This document shows, one piece after another, positions 6,025 through 8,691 of a DNA stretch of 8,691 nt. Below the pieces are notes generated by a model that worked only from the letters and a program-made list of their open reading frames with translations, was not told the origin of the DNA and did not search any database. A program made the translations under genes and the position numbers. Numbering within the stretch: position 1 is the stretch's first letter; the number at the start of each line of letters is the position of its first letter. Origin of the DNA: Bacteroidales bacterium. Its GTDB lineage: Bacteria; Bacteroidota; Bacteroidia; Bacteroidales; F082. Location of the stretch: contig JANTGU010000080.1 in assembly GCA_024762735.1 (NCBI GenBank), positions 1 through 8,691 on the forward strand, given 5' to 3'.

Positions 6025-7067
6025 TGGCAGCAGCAAACATCTCTTATGAGCAGTTGATGCGCAATCTGGTCAACCGAGTGTACAGCCCCATATATTTTCT
6101 GCACGGGGAAGAGGCTTTCTATATTGACGAAGTCATTCGGTACATCGAAAACAACGTGTTGGAGGAGGCCGACAGGGCTTTTAACCAGACCGTGGTGTAT
6201 GGCCGGGATGTTACTGCCCGGGATATTGCCGATCGTTGCCGGGTTTATTCGATGCTGGGCAATTACCAGGTTATTATTGTTAAAGAAGCCCAGGATTTAA
6301 CCGCTAACAACCGAAAGCTTGATGACCTGGAGTCCTATATTGAAAATCCCCAGGAGAATACTATCCTGGTGATGGGCTACAAATACAAGAAGCTGGATAA
6401 GCGAAAAAGCTTTTACAAAAAATTAAAAAAATCGGATAAGGTTACTTTTTTAGAGACCAAAAAAGTTTACGATAATCAGATTCCCGGTTGGATTGACCGG
6501 TATGTTAAAGAAAAAGGATACAGTATCGACGCCGTTTCAACCCGCTTGCTGGCCGATTACGTGGGAAGTGATTTAAGCCGTCTTGTCAACGAAATCAACA
6601 AGCTTTTTATCACGGCCGATAGCTCAAAAAGAATCACGCCTCAAACCATCGAAACCAACATTGGCATTAGCAAGGATTATAATATTTTTGAGTTGACCAA
6701 AGCGTTGGGAACCAAAAACGTTTTTAAGGCTCAGCAAATTATTCACTATTTTGAAGCCAACCCAAAGGACAATCCGCTTCAAATGATTACCGTGATGCTG
6801 TACAACTATTTTGTGAAAGTATTTTTATACCATCGTTTCAAAAAAGGAAATCCCAGGGAGATTGCCTCTTCCATAGGGGTTAACCCGGCCTTTATTAACG
6901 ATTATGCCATGGCCGCCGGAAACTACCCTCCAGGCGTCATCAGAAAAATTATTTCGGAAATCCGCGATTTGGATTTAAAAAGCAAAGGATACGGTGCAGT
7001 AGATGCCAAGGATTACGGCCCCTTGTCGGAATTTGTTTATAAATGTATGCACGGAGTTTTTCTGTAA
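6024..7067 (+). CDS. holA: DNA polymerase III subunit delta
   Basis: The 347-residue product is the delta subunit of the clamp loader, the wrench that opens the beta sliding clamp during replication. Length is normal for the family (about 335-345). The N-terminal fold starts with PIYFLHGEEAFYIDEVI (22-38), a typical delta signature; no Walker A lysine motif is seen, as expected because delta does not hydrolyse ATP. Other conserved stretches include VIIVKEAQDL (88-97), LLADYVGSDLSRLVNEINKL (175-194) and the middle-domain start ISKDYNIFELTKALG (219-233). The ATG at 6024-6026 shares its A with the TAA of the upstream gene, implying translational coupling to AMP nucleosidase. The converging minus-strand gene ends 50 bases away. 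Confidence 0.93.
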   Translation: MAAANISYEQLMRNLVNRVYSPIYFLHGEEAFYIDEVIRYIENNVLEEADRAFNQTVVYGRDVTARDIADRCRVYSMLGNYQVIIVKEAQDLTANNRKLDDLESYIENPQENTILVMGYKYKKLDKRKSFYKKLKKSDKVTFLETKKVYDNQIPGWIDRYVKEKGYSIDAVSTRLLADYVGSDLSRLVNEINKLFITADSSKRITPQTIETNIGISKDYNIFELTKALGTKNVFKAQQIIHYFEANPKDNPLQMITVMLYNYFVKVFLYHRFKKGNPREIASSIGVNPAFINDYAMAAGNYPPGVIRKIISEIRDLDLKSKGYGAVDAKDYGPLSEFVYKCMHGVFL

Positions 7068-7111
7068 CACTTCCATTCCTGTCTTATGTAAGGTGCCAAA
7101 AGAAAGCTTCA

Positions 7112-7128
7112 AAATAGTCAGACTATTT
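7112..7128. terminator. Weak hairpin between convergent genes
   Basis: AAATAGT (7112-7118) and ACTATTT (7122-7128) form a 7-bp AT-rich stem with a 3-base loop, overlapping the TGA stop (7118-7120) of the minus-strand gene. It could serve both converging genes, but the stem is weak and has no clear T-run, so it may have no function. Confidence 0.25.
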
Positions 7129-8008
7129 CGCCAAAAGCCCTTAGTAGTTGTTGAAATCGATCGCTCATCAAGTCATCACCTTCGCGGGCATAAGCTTTTT
7201 GCAACTCTTTCAAATAGCGCTGAACAATCAGGCTGTTATGGGCAGGAAGATAATAGAGCTCTTTTTCGGTTAAATGAACCTGCTTAATATAAAGAGCTAT
7301 TTCACTTTCAGTAAACACGGCGCCACTGTTAAAGGGATTGATATAAAACAATACATCCTCACGGCTATAGCTGTCGATATCTTTAAGCTTGAATCTGTCA
7401 TCGACATAGGCCAAAATAAGATGTCCCGGAAGGTTCACGCCATACACGGGGAGTTTCAGATATTGTGCGATAGCAAGGTAAAGCATCCCCATGGAAGTGG
7501 CATTACCCTCTTTGGCATTCATCAGGTTACCAATAAAAAAATCATCCACTACATCGTTGGTGGCAGGATTACTATTGTATTGATGGATGGTAAAGAAAAT
7601 ATGATTTAATACCTTGATTTGTTCCAGTGCCGTTAAATTCTCGTTCATCTCAAGCCAGGCATCTTTAAAAAGAAGCTCGATCTTGCCCTGGTAGAGGGTT
7701 TCTTCAAAATCTTTATCGCCCAGCTTGTTCACTAAGAACATTACTTTGGACAGCCCGTTAGCACCTTCTGCAAGCCACGCTTCCAGCTCATTATAAATCA
7801 GTCTGAAATTAATTTCATCCATCAGTTCACCCAGTCGCGAAACCACCAGCAAATCGGTGGCAGCCATCCAGGCCTCTTTTAAAGGAGGCAAAGCATCTTT
7901 TTCGTACGAAAGCAACCGGCTTTTAAGCGACGCGTAAATCCCGTCATCCGGTTCATCAACCATACTGATAAGTGCTTGTACCGATTTTAAGCCAGACGCT
8001 GTTAACAT
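7118..8008 (-). CDS. SirB1-like Transglut_core2 protein, no cysteine
   Basis: The 296-residue protein matches the SirB1/transglutaminase-like (Transglut_core2) family. The diagnostic block is EGNATSMGMLYLAIAQYLKLPVYGVNLPGHLILAY (167-201, key residues G168, S172, G174, G190, P194, H196), followed by YINPFNSGAVFTESEI (222-237). Residues 1-160 are mostly helical and hydrophilic; no signal peptide or membrane helix is seen, so it is probably cytosolic. True transglutaminases and related proteases use Cys-His-Asp. Here the Cys position is lost and the whole protein contains no Cys, so a thiol mechanism is excluded. E. coli SirB1 also lacks that Cys. The family's function is poorly known; a tetratricopeptide-like partner or protein-binding role is speculative. 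The start ATG at 8006-8008 follows a -7 box by a short leader. A gap of 104 bases separates it from the upstream DUF4293 gene. Confidence 0.85.
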   Translation of the reverse strand: MLTASGLKSVQALISMVDEPDDGIYASLKSRLLSYEKDALPPLKEAWMAATDLLVVSRLGELMDEINFRLIYNELEAWLAEGANGLSKVMFLVNKLGDKDFEETLYQGKIELLFKDAWLEMNENLTALEQIKVLNHIFFTIHQYNSNPATNDVVDDFFIGNLMNAKEGNATSMGMLYLAIAQYLKLPVYGVNLPGHLILAYVDDRFKLKDIDSYSREDVLFYINPFNSGAVFTESEIALYIKQVHLTEKELYYLPAHNSLIVQRYLKELQKAYAREGDDLMSDRFQQLLRAFGEIV

Positions 8009-8039
8009 ATTTTTGCATTAAATACTGACGCAAAAATAT
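8007..8039. promoter_or_regulatory. 10-bp perfect dyad overlapping the SirB1-like start and its promoter
   Basis: ATATTTTTGC (8007-8016) and GCAAAAATAT (8030-8039) are exact reverse complements around 13 bases. The right arm contains the minus-strand -7 box TATTTTTG (8038 to 8031); the left arm contains the same octamer on the + strand (8008-8015) and touches the ATG. The dyad could be an operator or simply two facing -7 boxes. A hairpin in the mRNA is unlikely because transcription should start inside the dyad. Confidence 0.45.
8031..8038 (-). promoter_or_regulatory. Candidate -7 box for the SirB1-like gene
   Basis: On the minus strand TATTTTTG matches TAnnTTTG, 22 bases before the start codon. 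No TTTG is found at the -33 distance. It suggests the gene has its own promoter in addition to possible read-through from the DUF4293 gene. Confidence 0.45.
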
Positions 8040-8112
8040 CATGTTAAAAGGTTAAAATCTTTGAGATTCAGAATAGTTATTAACTACAGATTGTCGATAG
8101 AAATACCCGAAA

Positions 8113-8589
8113 TTACCGCAGCCTGTCGGCGGAACGCACCAGTTTTTCATCTTTCATGATGCCGCCAATGGCCAGGATAAGGAGCACCATAGCCAGCAGG
8201 GGCATGGCAATACCAGCGTAATTGTATTGCGCCTGATAACCGGTTAGCTTTTCAAGTGCCGGGATATTGTAAAAAAACAACAGTGCTACATCAGCAAGGG
8301 TGAAAATGACCAATCCCCGAACCATTTTAGCCTGCATAACACGTTTGCGAAACATGAAGATGGTAATGACAGATCCTATAATAACCAATGCCGTTAAGGC
8401 AGTTACAGGTGCCACAAACATTACATCAAAAGGGGTGGTGGCATCGGGTACCAGGCTAACCACCTGATAAATATAAAATTCAAGCTGATACTGGCCGGCG
8501 CCGATAAAAGAGGCGATAGGAAAATAAAAGTCGAGTGCCATGGCAACGGCAGCTAAAAAAAGAAAAATGGTTTGTTTACGCTGAATCAT
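8113..8589 (-). CDS. DUF4293 family integral membrane protein
   Basis: The 158-residue protein has four predicted membrane helices at about residues 6-28, 58-80, 91-108 and 124-144. The N-terminus MIQRKQTIFLFLAAVAM and the C-terminal tail KDEKLVRSADRLR (146-158) are strongly typical of DUF4293, a family I know from Bacteroidota. The function is unknown. ATG at 8587-8589 is preferred over the in-frame TTG at 8614-8616 because MIQRxQT is the family start and the TTG lies within a promoter-like box. The gene reads away from the right-edge promoter and toward the SirB1-like gene. From memory, DUF4293 genes often sit beside rho in this phylum, which would make the gene past the right edge a rho candidate; this cannot be tested here. 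Confidence 0.88.
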   Translation of the reverse strand: MIQRKQTIFLFLAAVAMALDFYFPIASFIGAGQYQLEFYIYQVVSLVPDATTPFDVMFVAPVTALTALVIIGSVITIFMFRKRVMQAKMVRGLVIFTLADVALLFFYNIPALEKLTGYQAQYNYAGIAMPLLAMVLLILAIGGIMKDEKLVRSADRLR

Positions 8590-8613
8590 AATTGCAAAAA
8601 TTAATTGGAGCGG

Positions 8614-8621
8614 CAAAAATA
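8614..8621 (-). promoter_or_regulatory. Candidate -7 box for the DUF4293 gene
   Basis: TATTTTTG on the minus strand fits TAnnTTTG and lies 24 bases upstream of the chosen ATG, the same spacing as seen for the SirB1-like gene. It is embedded in an A/T-rich stretch (8615-8640), which raises the chance of an accidental match. Confidence 0.4.
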
Positions 8622-8668
8622 AAATAAAATAAAAGACTAAAATAGATATGAGAATTAAAAATAACTAT

Positions 8669-8676
8669 TATATTTG
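8669..8676 (+). promoter_or_regulatory. Candidate -7 box for a rightward gene beyond the window
   Basis: TATATTTG followed by CACCGC is a strong Bacteroidota-type -7 box in AT-rich DNA. No coding sequence starts before the window ends at 8691, so it probably serves the next gene to the right, divergent from DUF4293. Confidence 0.5.
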
Positions 8677-8691
8677 CACCGCATTTTCAGC

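Noticed and set aside
5257..7067. amn-holA plus neighbouring genes as a nucleotide-depleting defence system
   Set aside because: The AMP nucleosidase has the standard housekeeping sequence and is coupled to holA; no sensor, effector or phage-related partner is nearby.
7003..7609. Two + strand open frames overlapping holA's 3' end and the SirB1-like gene
   Set aside because: Both are antisense or out of frame to well-supported proteins and show no family resemblance.

Overview
The window looks like chromosome of a member of the Bacteroidota, probably a fermentative Bacteroidales/Marinilabiliales-type organism. The evidence is the AT-rich intergenic DNA, start codons with almost no Shine-Dalgarno sequences, several TAnnTTTG -7 boxes typical of this phylum, a DUF4293 gene (a family I know from Bacteroidota), and protein sequences that read like Bacteroidota orthologues. 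No rRNA, tRNA, CRISPR array, transposase, phage gene or defence system was found.

Layout. Positions 1-740 hold the 3' part of an S9 (prolyl oligopeptidase family) serine peptidase. Positions 741-1133 are a gap with GC-rich palindromes and a promoter. Positions 1134-4865 are a tight four-gene operon, mmdA - oadG-like - biotin carrier - oadB-like, encoding a membrane-bound, biotin-dependent, sodium-pumping decarboxylase, most likely methylmalonyl-CoA decarboxylase. Positions 4866-5256 are a gap almost filled by a 325-bp element with 13-bp perfect terminal inverted repeats, a near-perfect 8-bp flanking duplication, and two long internal inverted repeats. Positions 5257-7067 carry AMP nucleosidase and holA (DNA polymerase III delta), overlapping by one base (TAATG). 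On the minus strand, converging on holA, are a SirB1-like Transglut_core2 protein (7118-8008) and a DUF4293 four-helix membrane protein (8113-8589). The right edge carries a + strand promoter for a gene outside the window.

How the genes work together. The decarboxylase operon is the clearest functional unit. MmdA moves the carboxyl group of methylmalonyl-CoA to biotin on the carrier protein, and the OadB-like membrane subunit decarboxylates carboxybiotin and exports Na+. The OadG-like subunit holds the complex together. This is the energy-conserving step of the succinate-to-propionate route. The remaining genes are housekeeping (adenylate turnover, clamp loading) or poorly characterised. I saw no new multi-gene system. 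The least explained material is non-coding: the 325-bp nested-repeat element upstream of the AMP nucleosidase gene, a GC-rich palindromic motif shared with the gap upstream of mmdA, and a dyad at the start of the SirB1-like gene.
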